A stretch of DNA of 64,000 bases from Anniella stebbinsi (GCA_029215795.1 JARDYH010000004.1:110752001-110816000), one strand, 5' to 3'; shown: positions 45,770-59,045, numbered from the stretch's first letter. Numbers and translations are program-made. The notes: generated from the letters alone by a model not told the origin.

Positions 45770-47017
45770 GTCAGAAACTTAGTTCCCTCTCAGTTACATA
45801 TGCCCATTGGTCAGTCTGGCCATTATGCCTTTACCAGGACTGTCTGCAAACTCTGGGTACCTCTTCATGGCTTATTTGGGTTGCCTTTACTTCGTTCTGA
45901 TGGCATTTTGTACACACGAGCGGGGCGCAGATCAGACGTGTATGCGACTTATAGCCTCCATTAATGCGTGTTTCCAAGGTGTCGATTAAACATGACTTTA
46001 AATGTTTCTCCGATGTTTGTTCGCATTTTGGTCGTGTAACCCTCCACTACCCATTCAGAGTGATGCTAATTGTGGGCTTCGTTTGGTAGGCAAGGCTTGT
46101 GATGTCAAGAGTGAATGCCAGCCCCTTTTTTGGCTACCCCTCCCAAGTTGTGGACAAGGTGGGAGGGGATTGACCCAATGCTTGCTTTGTCATTTCCTGT
46201 CTCCACCCTCCTACTTCCTTCTTCTTCTTCCCTTGACTAGACTGTTCAGTAATGGCTGGCCTTGAGTTACCGGTACTTAAAATAAAGTTTCTTTTAAATC
46301 CCCACTGGAATCTTTATTTCATCGAGACTCGTGGCTACTCACATGGAGCTGGTTCTACAGGAAGAAAGGGGGTTGGAATAAAGATGTGCATTGCTCATTT
46401 TGAGTATAATTTGAGGTCCGCTAAGGCTTCCCTCCCCCCTCCCCCCGCTCCCTTGCTGGGATTGTGGCTGGAAAAAGGCAGGGAAACTTGTCTCCGTGCA
46501 GTGAAAGCGAGTTCCTGCCATTGAGCTGTTGTCGTGCACGCTGCTACTCAGGAGTAAAGGGCATTGAGCAGGTGGGGGGACTAGCTCCATGGGAAGTGTG
46601 GCGCAGGATTGGGGATCGCGCTTCGTATCTACTCCTGTAATCTCCCTCCCTCTCCCTTCTGTCATTGCTTTACCGGGAAGTTGTGTGTGTGTATCGCAAC
46701 AAAATGACCATTTAGTACTGAGAACCCACTGCAATAGCTTTATTCTAGAAATGGTTACATGTGGGCACAAGCCCATTGCAAATTCTGGGCGGAGTAATCT
46801 GAAAGGCACAGTGCAGGTTGGGAAAACATGGAAATGGGTGGAACGCGGTGAACCGTAGGCAAACTGCAACAGTCGCATGGGAAGGAATGTCAGTCCACAG
46901 ATGCCACGTCACAGCCAAGGTCACACGTTGGGGGGTGGGGTCCCTGCCCGGTCATTCTAATGTCACTGCCAGTTGGCAGGCCAGACTATATGCTCAAGTC
47001 TCCTCATTTGATGCTGA
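45770..47017. other. Intergenic, no recognised gene
   Basis: CpG-containing stretch 45910-46060 (ACGAGCGGGGCGCAGATC) may be an unclassified repeat similar to 32660-32760. Nothing else recognised. Confidence 0.4.
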
Positions 47018-47190
47018 ATAATAATAATAATAATTTTATTTCTAACCCACCTCTCCCTCTGGATCGAGGCGGGGAACAACAATAAATATAAATACAAAGA
47101 CCATAAAATAGAATATATCAAACATTAAAAACAAATAAAACTATTACATTATTAAAAAACATCTTAAAATTCAGCAGGGTAGGACATGCA
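47018..47190 (-). repeat. Antisense LINE tail
   Basis: (AAT)n then AACCCACCTCTCCCTCTGGA + TCGAGGCGGGGAACAACAAT and an A-rich body, same family as 26685-26870. Confidence 0.65.
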
Positions 47191-48513
47191 ATGAACGCAC
47201 CGTACCGTGGAGGCGCAGCTGCAACCAACCATTCTGTCTCTTGAGTACAGCTAGGCAGAATAACAGCAGCCGCACTGTGTGTGGAAGAAGAGACAGGGGA
47301 AGAGGGGACAAAGAGACAGCAGTGCCATCCAGGGTTTTTTGGGAGGCAGCGCCCAGCCCTCCCACACTCCCACCTGCTCAGTAACCCACCTCTGCAACGC
47401 AGAGACCTGCTGGGATGGTGAGGTTGCCCTGTAGCCCGCTCAGCAATGGGCATCCCAGAACAGTTTCTAGCTGGCATCTCGGGGTCCAGAAACAGATAGA
47501 ATAATGGGAAGTTTGTATGGAACTGGGACATCAGTGCAAAATGCAACATTGTAACAGAAAGGCAACACAACAATTTGCCCTTGAAGCAGCACATTTCCAG
47601 GGTGCAGCAGATAAGGGGCAGCTGCCGCAAGCATGGTGAAGTGGGAGTGTACAGCGGTGGATTCTTGGCAGGAGGAATAGGAGGGCAGACGCGCCGTGGG
47701 CGGGTTCTTGCCAGGGCCATCCAGTACCTGGAGAAATGATGCTTTCATGGTTTTACATTTGGTCCCAAAGCCAATGCTGCCCTGCTAAAAACTCTAATTG
47801 TAGGCACATCCAATGTTTAGAAATCGTACCCACATGCGATCATGATTGGCCAGGGGCTAACATGTAATCCACGATGACACACTCAGGTGGACGGGGTTAA
47901 TGAATGGTGGGAAAGTCCAGGGGAGGTACCATCAGGAGACAAGGCGGTGCTTTCGTCAATTTTTGAACAAAATTTTTGAGCCATTCACCCCTGAACCAAC
48001 TCTGCAGCAAAACTCCGCGTATAAACAATTGTAAAGTGCATTTTATGATGCCCGTAATTTGCCTTAACAGCTCTCTTCTACCATTATTAGACATATATAT
48101 GAATATAGGAAAAAGTGCATATTATCATAAACATGCGCCAAAGAGGCGTCGTGTAGACCCCCCCCCCCCCCGAATCTTCTCCTCTAGTTTCATATCTGGA
48201 GACAATTGATTGACAATAAAATGACCCACTGAAATTGTATGATATGCCTCAGTACTGTTTTTGAAGCAGTTGCAACTTGTCAAAGTACCAGGATGCATAC
48301 CATCAGCAGCTCATGTTGTTGAACTCCTGGAACACAGGCAGGAGGTCCTGCTTTCCCTAAATACATCCTTCCCAATCCGCTTCTTTCTCAGTTGCTATGA
48401 GATTGTTGAGATGGTAGGCAAGCTCAAGGAACCAACCAAGTATTCTAGTTTCTTATGAGATTCATTTGTATAATACAACGATCACTGATATATCCTGAGC
48501 AGCTGAGCTTATG
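47191..48513. other. Intergenic, no recognised gene
   Basis: Moderately GC-rich 47190-47720 with long but unconserved minus-strand frames. C-run at 48160-48171. Nothing recognised. Confidence 0.4.
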
Positions 48514-48833
48514 TAGGCTGATCATATGAAAAGGAGGACAGGGCTCATGTAACTTTAGCAGTTGTAGAGAAAAGGGAATTTCAGCCAGTGTAATTTGTAT
48601 GCAGTTGGTTCCTGGTGAAATTCCCTCTTCATCACAACAGTTAAAGTTGCAGGGGCCCTGCCTTCTTTTGTATCTGGTCACTCTAGTATAGTGCCCGCAA
48701 CTTTAACAGTTGTGATGAAGAGGGAATTTCACCAGGAACTAATTGCATACAAATGACCCTGGCTGAAATTCCCTTTTCTCTACAACTGTTAAAGTTACAT
48801 GAGCCCTGTCCTCCTTTTCATGTGGTCAGCCTA
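48514..48833. mobile_element. ~320-bp palindromic MITE, copy 4
   Basis: TAGGCTGATCATATG to CATGTGGTCAGCCTA, 320 bp. Flanked by GCTTATG on both sides (48507-48513, 48834-48840), extendable to 8 bp (AGCTTATG) if the terminal A is shared. Palindromic, non-coding. Confidence 0.85.
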
Positions 48834-49507
48834 GCTTATGCATCCTTTGTTGTGAAAGATAATATCAGGTGTGTGCTGCTTCAGTGATGGATCAGTACTT
48901 GTCAGCAGCCCTGACTAAAAAAAAACATACACACATTCCATTTCATCATATTTCTTACTTCTAATAAGATTCAGTTGCCCTTGAGATACCACATGTGCTG
49001 ATGACTGCCCTTCATAATTGATTCTACAACTTTAAGATCCAACACATCACACTCAACCAATGCAGCATATATAATCTAATAAAACAAAGTTATATTTCTT
49101 TGCACATTGGGTTTTTTTTTGTGTGTGTGTGCCTTAACATCAGACATGAGAGCAAAGCCACTGACTTCATTTTCAAAAATTATGTCTGCAAACTCCCCAG
49201 ATAACCCAATTTTCTTTGTCCCAGTGTCATTAGGGCAATTTCTAATGGCTTTGTTAACCTCCAAAACCTATGAATAGACATCACATTTACACCTCTAGAT
49301 CATCCAAAAGGGGAGATGCATGCCAAGATAGTGTAACGGTGACCATTTTACAATATGGATTTCTCCCAAGTTCCTGTGTTGTCAAGAGCATTTCTCTGTG
49401 ACCTCAAAATCCCAAGATTTCCAGGTCATCTAGGAGGGGAGATACATGCCAAACTAGTGTAAAGGTGTCCATTTTACAAGATGGCATCCTCCCTTCTTCC
49501 ATCCAGT
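48834..49507. other. Intergenic, local duplication
   Basis: About 49300-49340 and 49425-49490 share GGGGAGATRCATGCCAARMT + AGTGTAA.GGTG, an old direct repeat. No gene. Confidence 0.45.
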
Positions 49508-50046
49508 GGCTGCATTCGGACAACACATTAGTCAATGGTGGGTTGAGTAGCCAACTCACAGTTGGCTATTTTGTGGGTACTCCCCACACAACATAGTCCT
49601 ACACAACTGTGGGTGGTTGGGGCTGGCATTGAGTGGACTAATAGTCAACCCAGCATTTGACTGACACAGCCCCTGCCCCTCTCCCCACCCTCCCTCCTCC
49701 CTCAGTCCTCCCAGTTCTATCCCAGCAGCCTCTGCAAGTTGCACCAGTTGTAGCAGAGTGGCAGCTGCCGCTTTGGTTGCTCTTGCTGCCTGCCTCTATG
49801 GGCTTGTGTTTTAACCCACTCACCACGTGCCATTAACCCACTCACCCCTCCACACAACACTTTAAACAACTGGCTTCAAGCTAAACAACTTGCAAGCCAG
49901 TTGTTTCTCTCAGTTGTTTATTTGGGCGGAATAGCATTCCGTCAGTAGTTTGTGAGCGGCGTGTTACCCTCCACACAACACAATAAGCAACACAACTGAC
50001 AATTGTCCCCCCCCCCAGTTGCTTAATGTGTTGTCCGAATGCAGCC
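49508..50046. mobile_element. Fold-back DNA element with 5'-GGCTGCATTCGGACAACACA ends
   Basis: The first 20 bases are exactly complementary to the last 20 (TGTGTTGTCCGAATGCAGCC). Flanks end in AGT and begin with AGT. Internal CAACTGTGG/GTTGGCT/CAGTTGTTT motifs also pair. A shorter relative lies at 53108-53335. Superfamily not assigned. A 3-bp duplication would fit Harbinger-like elements, but the usual TWA is not seen. Confidence 0.8.
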
Positions 50047-50410
50047 AGTGAGTAGGAACGCCTACCCACATTTTTCCTGTTCTTTCATACGCATTACCCA
50101 TAATGCAAATGGTTATTTAAATCAATGTTGGCTTTGCTAAGGGGACCTCTGACAGACTATTTAGGCAACTTCATACTTACATGAGTTCTACTCTTTCTCA
50201 GTTTTGAATCCCAGGCTGAGATCCTTACTGCCCTCCAAGCCACCGAAAGGGCTCCCAACACGAGTGCATGGAGCTTGGCTAGCGGCTTAGCTCTTCCTGT
50301 GGTTAATCCCTTAGTTCATCATGTGGTACAAATCCTTGCACCTGATGAACATTTGGGGGTGGCATCCACTGGGTCAGGTGGGACCCAGAACAGGTCCAGT
50401 GAAAGAGGAA
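50047..50410. other. Intergenic, no recognised gene
   Basis: Nothing recognised. Confidence 0.45.
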
Positions 50411-51300
50411 TCTAGCAGTTTTTGCATTTATTTATTTATTTTATTTATTTATTGCATTTCTATATCGCCCCATAGCCGAAGCTCTCTGGGCGGTTCACAA
50501 AAATTAAAACCATGAAATCATTTAAAAATATATAAAACAAGCCACATTCTAAAAACACAAAATAACATACAATATAGAAAACACAACCAGAATAAAACCA
50601 AGCAGCAGGAATTAATACAGATTAAAATACAAATTTAAAACAGCAAGGGTTAAAATGGAGTTAATTTAACTGTTAAAATACTGGGAGAATAAAAAGGTCT
50701 TCGCCTGGTGACGAAAAGAGTACAAAGTAGGCGCCAGGCGAACCTCTCTGGGGAGCTCATTCCACAGCCGGGGTGCCACAGCAGAGAAAGCCCTCCTCCT
50801 AGTGGCCACCTGCCTCACTTCCTTTGGCAGAGGCTCATGGAGAAGGACCCCTGTAGATGATCTTAGGGTATATATGGGAGGAGGCATTCCTTTAGATAAC
50901 CTGGCCCCAAGCCGTTTAGGGCTTTAAATGTTAGTACCAGCACTTTGAATTGGGCCCGGACCTGGATCGGCAGCCAGTGAAGTTGGAAAAGGACTGGCGT
51001 AATATGGTCTCGTTGGCCAGTCCCCGTTAACAATCTGGCTGCCCTGTTTTGTACCAGCTGAAGTTTCCGGACCGTTTTCAAAGGCAGCCCCACGTATAAC
51101 GCATTGCAGTAATCCAAATGAGAGGTTATGAGAGCATGGATAACTGTAGCTATGCTATCTCTGTCCAGATAAGGGCGCAGTTGGTATATCAGCCTAAGCT
51201 GGTAAAAGGTGTTCTTTGCCACCGAGTTCACCTGTGCCTCAAGTGACAGTTCTGGATCCAAGAGCATCCCCAAACTACGGACCTGATCCTTTGTACAGAG
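50411..51300 (-). pseudogene. L2-like LINE, 3' part of ORF2 and tail
   Basis: The minus strand from 51273 reads the C-terminal region of a non-LTR retrotransposon polymerase ORF: LITSHLDYCNALYVGLPLK, LQLVQNRAARLLTGTGQRD, LHWLPIQVRAQFKVL, FKALNGLGPGYL. It then shifts frame near 50880 into ATRRRAFSAVAPRLWNELP and FRHQAKTFLFSQYF. The tail contains ACCGCCCAGAGAGCTTCGGC and TAAA repeats. The wording is typical of the L2/CR1 group. It is 5'-truncated and frameshifted, hence dead. Confidence 0.9.
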
Positions 51301-53107
51301 CCCATTGCAAAAGCTATTTGCCTAAAGCTTGTAGCTTTAAAAGAAAAAAACATGCAGGAGCTAAAATGAAAAATGGTCTTGCTTTTCTGGCAACTGGCCC
51401 AAAGGCCAAAAAGACCCACACACCAAAAAAATAATAAAAAAATAAAAATAAAAATACCACCTCATTGTTTTTCTAATGGGTTCCCAGCCTTACTTCCTCA
51501 TGTACTGTGATTCAGTAATGACTATGTATTGCAGACAAAACGTCACTAGATGCATGTGAGGATCTTGAATATTTATGTGGTGTATAGGAATTGTGGTTGA
51601 AGCAAACACGACATACCCAGTATGAAACAGCGTGTTAAGATTCCTTCCACGTTTTTTGTGGCTGCTATAACAGGAAACCGGAGAAGGAGTGAGGCAATTC
51701 ATACTTTGGTGTAAATCAGCACTCCAATGTTTCATTGCTTTATGTGAAGTTTTAATGTTTGTTTTATTGAACACAATGGTTGTCGAGTAGGCAGAGGGTG
51801 TAATTTAGAAATCTAGTAAAGGATGGATGGATGGATGGATGGATGGATGGATGGATGGACAAAATGATGGCTCATTTGTATATCCAAGGCATCACATGAT
51901 GGTATAATCAACAAATGATGAACAGAAGAAATACAGTGATTCAATCGAACGCTTGTGAAGTTGACCCAGTAATTTAAGGAGAACTGTTTTCATGAAAGAG
52001 TGCCAACTTCCTTACTTTGTTTCACTGATTTATTGCACTATCAGCTCATTTACTTGGGAGCAAGTCCCTTGGGCCTTATTTTTTTTTATTAGACATGTGC
52101 AGGATTGCATTATTAATCTTTGATTCCTCCCCACAAAATGGAAGTACAACATGGGATGCTTTTTAAGCCTTTGGCTCTGCTTTCAAATAAAACGTATTTA
52201 GACATTCTTATTTGTTTCCCTCCAAAAATCAACAAATCAAAACAGTCCATCCCAATGTGAGTTACTTTGAAATGATTATTGTTATTTCATGCTAGCCCTA
52301 GAATGTGCACAAGTGAATCAATCTGTTTTGTCTCTTTTGGTTTTTAGATAGAATATAAAGTTAATGCATGAAAAAGAACATAGCCACTAATATGTAAGTG
52401 CTAGTACAAAATCATGGCAGACAGCCAGGAAAGTAAAAGTCTATTTAAAAAGATATGTAGGAAAACAGGCAGACCAGAAGTTGGGAAATGAAACACTTTA
52501 AAAGAGCAGAGTTCTTGATTTTATGTTTAGTTTATTTTCCTCCCCCCTTTTTCTTTTTTGTAGCAAATTCACACATCCTTGAAAGAGTATCATTTCAAAA
52601 GGAACTCTCATAACTAAACAGCTAAAAAAGGGGAGTTGCTTAAAAATGTTTTATATGCAAATATTGTGGTAATGCAGACCACAAGCAATGCAAATATGTG
52701 TTCAGATTCATCCCATTGTATCTTCCCTCCCTCCCCTCTTTCAGTTATGTCCTGCATTGTTTAGGGGGGTTCTATTCGAGGTTGCATTGGTGCCTTTACA
52801 CCCCACTATCCCACACTTGCGCTCCTGCTGGGTTGTCTGTGGTGTTCTACTGTTTAGAAATGAGAATGTGTTACAAAAGTTATTATTTGGAGTCGCAAGT
52901 CTGGGTGAGTATAGAATGAGTGGTAAGTGAGTGCTGATTGGTTAGTTGTTTGGAGTACCTGGATAGGTGTGGGAGAGTGGGAGGAGCTGGGGAGCGAATG
53001 GAGTATATATATATATATATATATGTCAGACAGAGCTGACAGGGGGGTTGTTTTGGGATGAATTGAGGAGGGGGGTTGATTGTGGGTTGAGCAGAGAGAG
53101 AGAGAGA
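51301..53107. other. Intergenic with (GGAT)n microsatellite
   Basis: GGAT repeated at 51821-51858. TA repeats at 53005-53024 and AG repeats just before 53108. No gene recognised. Confidence 0.5.
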
Positions 53108-53335
53108 GGCTGAATTCGGACAACACGATAGTCAATGGTGGGGTAATAATCAACTTTACAGTTGTTCATCTAGGGGGTACTCCCCACACAACATGGTAAT
53201 AAATAATCAACTGTGGTGTGGATTAGGATCAGCACTGAGTTGACTATGGCAGCATTCAGACAACCCAATAGACAATACAACTGACGATTGTTTCCCCCAC
53301 CTCCTGGTTGCTTATTGTGTCGTCTGAATTCAGCC
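53108..53335. mobile_element. Short relative of the 49508-50046 fold-back element
   Basis: Ends GGCTGAATTCGGACAACACG and (complement) GGCTGAATTCAGACGACAC. Flanks AGA on both sides. Shares GATAGTCAATGGTGGG and TACTCCCCACACAACAT with the longer element, so it is probably an internal-deletion derivative. Confidence 0.75.
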
Positions 53336-54046
53336 AGAGGGTATCTAGTGAGGTGTTTTGATTGATTGATAGTGAGAGGAAACAGTTTAGCTTAAGAAAC
53401 ATTTTGAAACATAGAAGCATTATACTTGAAACCAATAAGCTTACTGTGCACGCAATATACTTTGTGTTAATAAAACTTGTTAATTTCATCCAACTGGTGT
53501 GGTCATTTAAGGTGTACCTGAAGAAGGTACTGGTGGCAGTGGGAACATAGATGCTTGTCTGAGACCAGGTTGCTGGGCTGTAGAACTGTGGGGCCTAATA
53601 GTAAAGGTGGGACAGGGGCAGCAGCAGCAAGGGGCTAGGATAAGGTATCACATTGCCCCTCATCAAGACAACCCCTAGGTTTGCTTCTTTCCTCCACTGG
53701 GCTGCAGAATCACTGTGATTTTGTGGTGTTGATATAACACAAAAGAAAGTAATGGTTATTAGCTTCAAACCAGAGGGGTGGCGCTCATTCAGTATAATTT
53801 TAGGCCTATTTTCAGGTAGCAGCCTCATATATCAGGTGCGTCATTATTGATTTCATCAAGTGTCCCAACCTTTTTGGGTCACATTTGACATTTTGAGAGA
53901 GTGTTGTGAGTACTCTCACCAAATGGCTGCCATGGGGGGCAGCTTCTCCATTCATGAAATGGCTGCCATAGTGGGCATGATTGGTCACAAAACACTTGTT
54001 TTCCAGAATGCCAATTGGTGAGATAAAAAGAGAAATGTAGAACTTC
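53336..54046. other. Intergenic, no recognised gene
   Basis: Nothing recognised. Confidence 0.45.
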
Positions 54047-54054
54047 ACTACAAG

Positions 54055-54373
54055 TAGGCTGACCATATGAAAAGGAGGACAGGGCTCCTGTATCTTTAAC
54101 AGTTTCATAGAAAATGGAATTTCAACAGGTGTCATTTGTATATATGCAGAACCTGGTGAAATTTCCTCATCATCACAAAATTAAAGCTGCAGAAGCCTTG
54201 CCCTCTTTTGTATCTGGTCACTCTAGTATAGCTCCTGCAGCTTTAACTGTTGAGATGAAAAAGGAATTTCACCAGGTTCTGTATGCATACAAACGATACC
54301 TGCCGAAATTCCCTGTCTTTTGCAACTGTTAAAGATACAGGAGCCCTGTCCTCCTTTTCATATGGTCAGCCTG
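54055..54373. mobile_element. ~320-bp palindromic MITE, copy 5, with 8-bp duplication
   Basis: Flanked by exact ACTACAAG at 54047-54054 and 54374-54381. Ends TAGGCTGACCATATG and (complement) CAGGCTGACCATATG. 319 bp, palindromic. Confidence 0.9.
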
Positions 54374-54381
54374 ACTACAAG

Positions 54382-55419
54382 CAGAGCTGGAGTCTTAGCT
54401 CCAAAACACCAAAACACTCTTTTACATCCAAGTAAAGATGATGCTGGAGGATGGCTGCCCTGAATATCTCTAACAGTTCTTTTCCTAATAATCAAATGGG
54501 GCAGGGAGGACATTTCAAGCCTGCCAATTCAAACAAATCACAAAGGGTGGCCCTTTTGATTTTAATCATAGCAACACTATATATCCTTTGGCACAATCAT
54601 TTGATGTTAGAGCTTTACGGTTCCTGGCCACGGCGTGTCTTGTCATCCACTTTTTGAATACATCCAAAAGAATCCCCCAGGAGGAGGAAGGGGGGGAAAG
54701 AGATAAAGGAAGCAGGTGAGCAGGTAGCTCCGTTTAAGCAGTTCACAAAGATCACCGTACAGCTGAAATCCTACTCCTGTTGAAATCAATGGACGCTTGG
54801 CTCCTGACTTCAATGGATCTAAAATTTTGCTTGGATTCTTTTGTTTTTGTTTGTTTGTTTTAAAAGAGACTGGGCCTTTATTTATGCCACAATACTTGTG
54901 GGCTACAGCTTTTGCTATTTTATCTTCTTATTTTATGTAGGAATAGCCCAAGGCCATTTTAGAAAAAGAAGTGTGGGGAGGTAGACGAGAGACTTTGAAG
55001 TCATTGTTCCAGCACTCGGCAGGGAGCCTGGAATACTCTCAGCAACCCAACCGACAGCAACAAGCACTCACAAACTGATGGCGTAATGGACAAATATGTG
55101 TTTTTTTTGCTGGGGTCTCTTCCCTGATGTGAAGCTGCCACCAAGGACTGAATAAAGAACATTCCACTGAAGGGGGGAAAAAACAAGTCAAAACAAATGC
55201 CTTCAAGTTTTATATTATAGCAACCGTTTCTGGAAATGTCCTCCTGTGAGCAGCTTGCAAGCACAGGAAATGCAATTGTCAGGCTTACGAGGAACTGGTG
55301 GTCAAATAATTGATGGTTCCTACAAATTCATATGTGAATGTCATTACCCCACCCGATTCCCCACTTCGCCCACGGTCTACATTGCTAGGTCAATGGGGCT
55401 GCAGTGATGGTAGAACCAA
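54382..55419. other. Intergenic, no recognised gene
   Basis: Nothing recognised. Confidence 0.45.
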
Positions 55420-56160
55420 CAGTGTGGGGTGGAGGTTAGAATGTTGCACTGAGACTTGGGAGATCCAGGTTCTAGTCCCCACTGGGCCATAGAGCTTATC
55501 AGGAGCTGATCTACACACTAGGTTTTTAACGTTTTATAAGGGTTACGAAAACTCTTTGGGCCATATGACACACTCCCTTGAACGATGTATACCTGAGTTT
55601 TTTTAAAATTTACTTCAGCAATATACAACAGTTTTTACTTTTAATAAATTGTTTTAAGTAAAATAATGTGTTCTTACTTACCGTTTGTGATTCATGGGGG
55701 CAGTGCTTCATTCACTGGTTCCCAAATGCTTAGCAGTTGATTGGTGGGGAAGAAAGAGGGGCTAAGGAGGAAGTGGGTGAGTGAACTACAATGCCCACAA
55801 TGCTTTGCCCTAAACTCATTGTAAAAATGAAACAGAAAGAGGCGGTGCAGAAGAGTGTGTGACTGCACACACTGGTTTGAAGACTGAAGAATTTTTCTCC
55901 TGTAACATGAGTACGCCTTAATGTGGCCTAAGACGTTTTAGAACGCACCTATTTGGAACGTTTTAAAATACTATTTAAAATGTTCCAACGGACTGTGTAG
56001 ATAGGTTCCAGGTGACTGTGGGCCAGTCACTGACTCTCAGGCTAACCTACCTCACAGGGAAAGTTGATGCAGAAATAAAATGGAGAAGAGGAGAACCATG
56101 TAAGCTGCCTTGCATTCCTTGCAAGAGGAAAAAGGTGGGGTATAAATGTAATAACAGCAA
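55420..56160 (+). repeat. tRNA-derived SINE of a second family, split by a MITE
   Basis: The head (AGTGTGGGGTGGAGGTTAGA, AGATCCAGGTTCTAGTCCCC) runs to GGCCATAGAGCTT at about 55497. The body resumes at about 56010 with GGTGACTGTGGGCCAGTCAC, CTAACCTACCTCACAGGG and ends GGGGTATAAATGTAATAA. The 'GGGCCAGTCACTGACTCTCA' part is CORE/MIR-like. Confidence 0.75.
55499..56009. mobile_element. Fold-back element inserted in the SINE
   Basis: CAGGAGCTGATCTACACAC at the left pairs with GTGTAGATAGGTTCC at the right. ACGTTTTA/TAAAACGT-type motifs pair inside. Boundaries are approximate and no clear duplication is seen. Confidence 0.6.
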
Positions 56161-57480
56161 CAGCAGGCAAAATGATCCCATCCCTTCCATGCAACTAACT
56201 GTCCCGCCACCATTTATTTTGACTGTATCAATCTGCTTTTGAAGTCCAATAGACTGCTTTAATGTTCTAGCTGGAAACAGAGATATGCTTTGATTTCTAA
56301 ATGACTCCAGTTTTACAACAAAAAAGACTTTGGTGGTCTAATATCCCCCAAAATTATCTAAAACAAAAGCTGTTGGGGTACACGCTGTTGGTAATGTAAA
56401 CATTTTAAGAAGAAAAAACATTATGAAACCATTTTAACAAAAATGCAATAGGATGTCCACTGAAGCTTTGCCAAAGAAGAGGAAACACACCACCAAAATA
56501 GAGGGCAAAGGGAGACACATATTTACATATGCAAATATATAGCTGCAAATTTCAGAATGAATCTAATTTAAATAGAAATATAGTATATCTCACCATAGTG
56601 ACCGAAGTGCCTGCTTGGACTGCTGCACAAATGCTAAATGTTGATGGGCAACTTCCAAGTCTCCTGCTATCCCTTCTTATGATTCTTTACCTTTAAAAAC
56701 AGGATCGGCTGTCCTGTCTGAACAGGACAACTCATCAAATAGAGGATGTCTTCAAATAAAGACTGTCCCCTAACAGCCCTTCAAACAGGACTGTAAAGCA
56801 GGACACGTGGCCACCCTAAGACGGCTGTTGTAAATTCTGCACACATCTCTACTTGGTTGTAATGTTGAAGGAATGGACCCCAGGCAGAACTTTGGATAAC
56901 ACAAGTCCTAACAGTTCCATGTGGATGCTATCACCATAAACATGTCAAACTGTCTCCTGTACTATGCAAGCCATGCCGAGTTTAGTTGGATTTCAACAAA
57001 TATCCCCTATTTCCTTTCCACTTGAGCCGGTTAGCCACAGTGGTCAACAAATGCATATGCCAAAACACGTTGCCAATAGATATGCTGCCACTAGCCTTCC
57101 ACACACAGACCGGGAATTAAACAACATGCAATAAAATGCTCATCTGATGAAGCTCTGAGAGTCTGTTGTTATAATTAATGTCCATGGCCTTGTTTATTAT
57201 ACAACTGTGGAGATAAGGGAAGAGGACAATTTGATGACAATGTTGCCATAGGCTCCGATCAGGACCTTTAAGGTGCACACCCTAATAAAATGAGCTGCGC
57301 ATGCCTATGAATTTTGCTCAGATTTCTGTAAAAAGTGAGTAAATAAAGTATGCCTATTCCACAATAAACACCTGTCACGGACACACATCCTGGGACACTA
57401 TATATTTTTTTTAAAAAAATAATCCTATTACAATGCAAACTAATTGAAATAAAATGAAATAGATCAACTCTATTTTAAAA
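56161..57480. other. Intergenic, no recognised gene
   Basis: About 57249-57312 resembles one tip of the element at 19019-19474. Around 56460-56800 resembles 23450-23740 in order and wording (AGAGG..ACA, TTTGCATATAC, ATATCTCACCATAG, CTGCT...TGCTAA.TG.TGATGG), an old unnamed repeat. Confidence 0.45.
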
Positions 57481-58142
57481 GCAGCAGCCCTTTTAAAACA
57501 GAAAAAGCAAACAAATGTATTTATAAAATGTATAAATCGCCTCCAATGCCCAGTGTGAGAAACAATAAAACAAAAATACAAGAAAACACAAGAAACGTAG
57601 GAACAAAAAACATGCAATAACATTTGAGAGTGTCATTGAAGAGCAGCAAAATATTGTACACCATTGAAAGCCCAACAAAACAAAACAGTCTTTGCTGTAT
57701 GGCGAAAGTAAAATAGGGAAGAGGTTAGTCTCACCTTTCCCAGGAGGGATTTCCACAATCAGGATACTGCTACCAAAAAGGCCATGTCTTGAGTGCCCAC
57801 CAACCTAGCTTCCCTAGGTAGCAGAGCATCCAATGATGATCGTAAGTTATGGGCAGCTTTGTATGGAAGGAGGCACTCCTTCAAATATCCCTCCCCCAAA
57901 CCATTTAGGTTTTTTGTAGGTCAAAAAAATCATCTCTTTGAGTTGTGTATGGAAACAATTTGGAAGCCTCTGAAGTTGATCCAAGTGGTGCCATGTGTTA
58001 CACAAACCACACTTCTGACAAAAGTCTAGCTGCTGCATTTGGCACTAGCTGCAGTTTCCAAATACCTTTCAAGGGAAGCCCCCATATAAGGCATGTTACA
58101 GTAATCTAAACTGGAGGTCATTATGTTCTGAAAATATTTTAT

Positions 58143-58181
<39 letters not shown>

Positions 58182-59045
58182 CTCCAAGTGGTTCACATAC
58201 AAATATTAAAAATCACTTTTAAATACAATATTAAAGCACTATTTAAAAAAAAACAATTTCAAATACAACAAAATAAATACATTTAAAATGGACTACTAAC
58301 AATATAGAGAAAGAATGCAAACAGCAGTAAAATGGAACACCATCAATCGCGGTTATTTACAAGCCAGAGACCTGGGTGACCCAGTGCGTTTTCAGGAATA
58401 ACTCGAAATATACCACATTTTCTGCCTCCCAAATATACGTGAGAGGGTTTTTCCAGAAGGTGCACACCACCACTGAAAAGCCCGCCTTCAAGATATTACA
58501 TGGTGACATTATGTTAGTTGTACAACAACCAGCAAGGCCTCCTCTGAGGATGTTAAGGGTTGGCTGTGTATATATAAAGGAAGCTTCTGCTAGATATCCT
58601 GGTCCCAAGTTGTTTAGGGCATTTTATGTGAACAACATAACCTTGAACATGGCTCGGGAGCTAATAGGCAGCTAGTGCAGTTCTTTTAACACAAGTATAA
58701 TTTGAGCACAGCTGAGTCTCCTGGTCAGCACCCTAGCTGCTGCATTCTGCACTAGCTGCAGCTTCCAAACGAGGTACAAGGGCAGCACCACATACAGTGC
58801 ATTATAATAGTCTAATCATGAGATTACCAGTGCATGGATCACCATGGCTTGGCTGTCCCTATCTAGGAATGAGTGTAGTTGGTGAACCAACCAGTTGGTA
58901 ATGGGTGCTCTGGGCCACTGAGGCTACTTGAGCTTCAAAAGACAAAGGTGGATACTGCAGCAACCTCAGCTATGTACCTGTTCCTTCAGAGATCGTACAA
59001 CCCCATCCTGAACAGGCAGACATCTCAATTCCTGGACCTGGGAAG
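57481..59045 (-). pseudogene. Two antisense LINE remnants in tandem
   Basis: Two successive blocks (57481-58125 and 58185-59045) each run from an A-rich tail through ACTAGCTGCAG...CCAAAT/CCAAAC and CACATACAGTGCATTA...GTAATCTAA/AATAGTCTAA wording. That is the reverse of the 'YxNALYxGLP' region of L2/CR1-type ORF2. Many frame breaks, no usable ORF. A (TA)n run lies at 58144-58181. Confidence 0.6.

Noticed and set aside
46339..46878. 179-codon minus-strand frame
   Set aside because: No recognisable domain, with another frame open on the opposite strand. Moderately GC-rich chance ORF.
47118..47720. 200-codon minus-strand frame
   Set aside because: Begins upstream of an antisense LINE tail and runs into it. 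No domain and no splice or promoter context.
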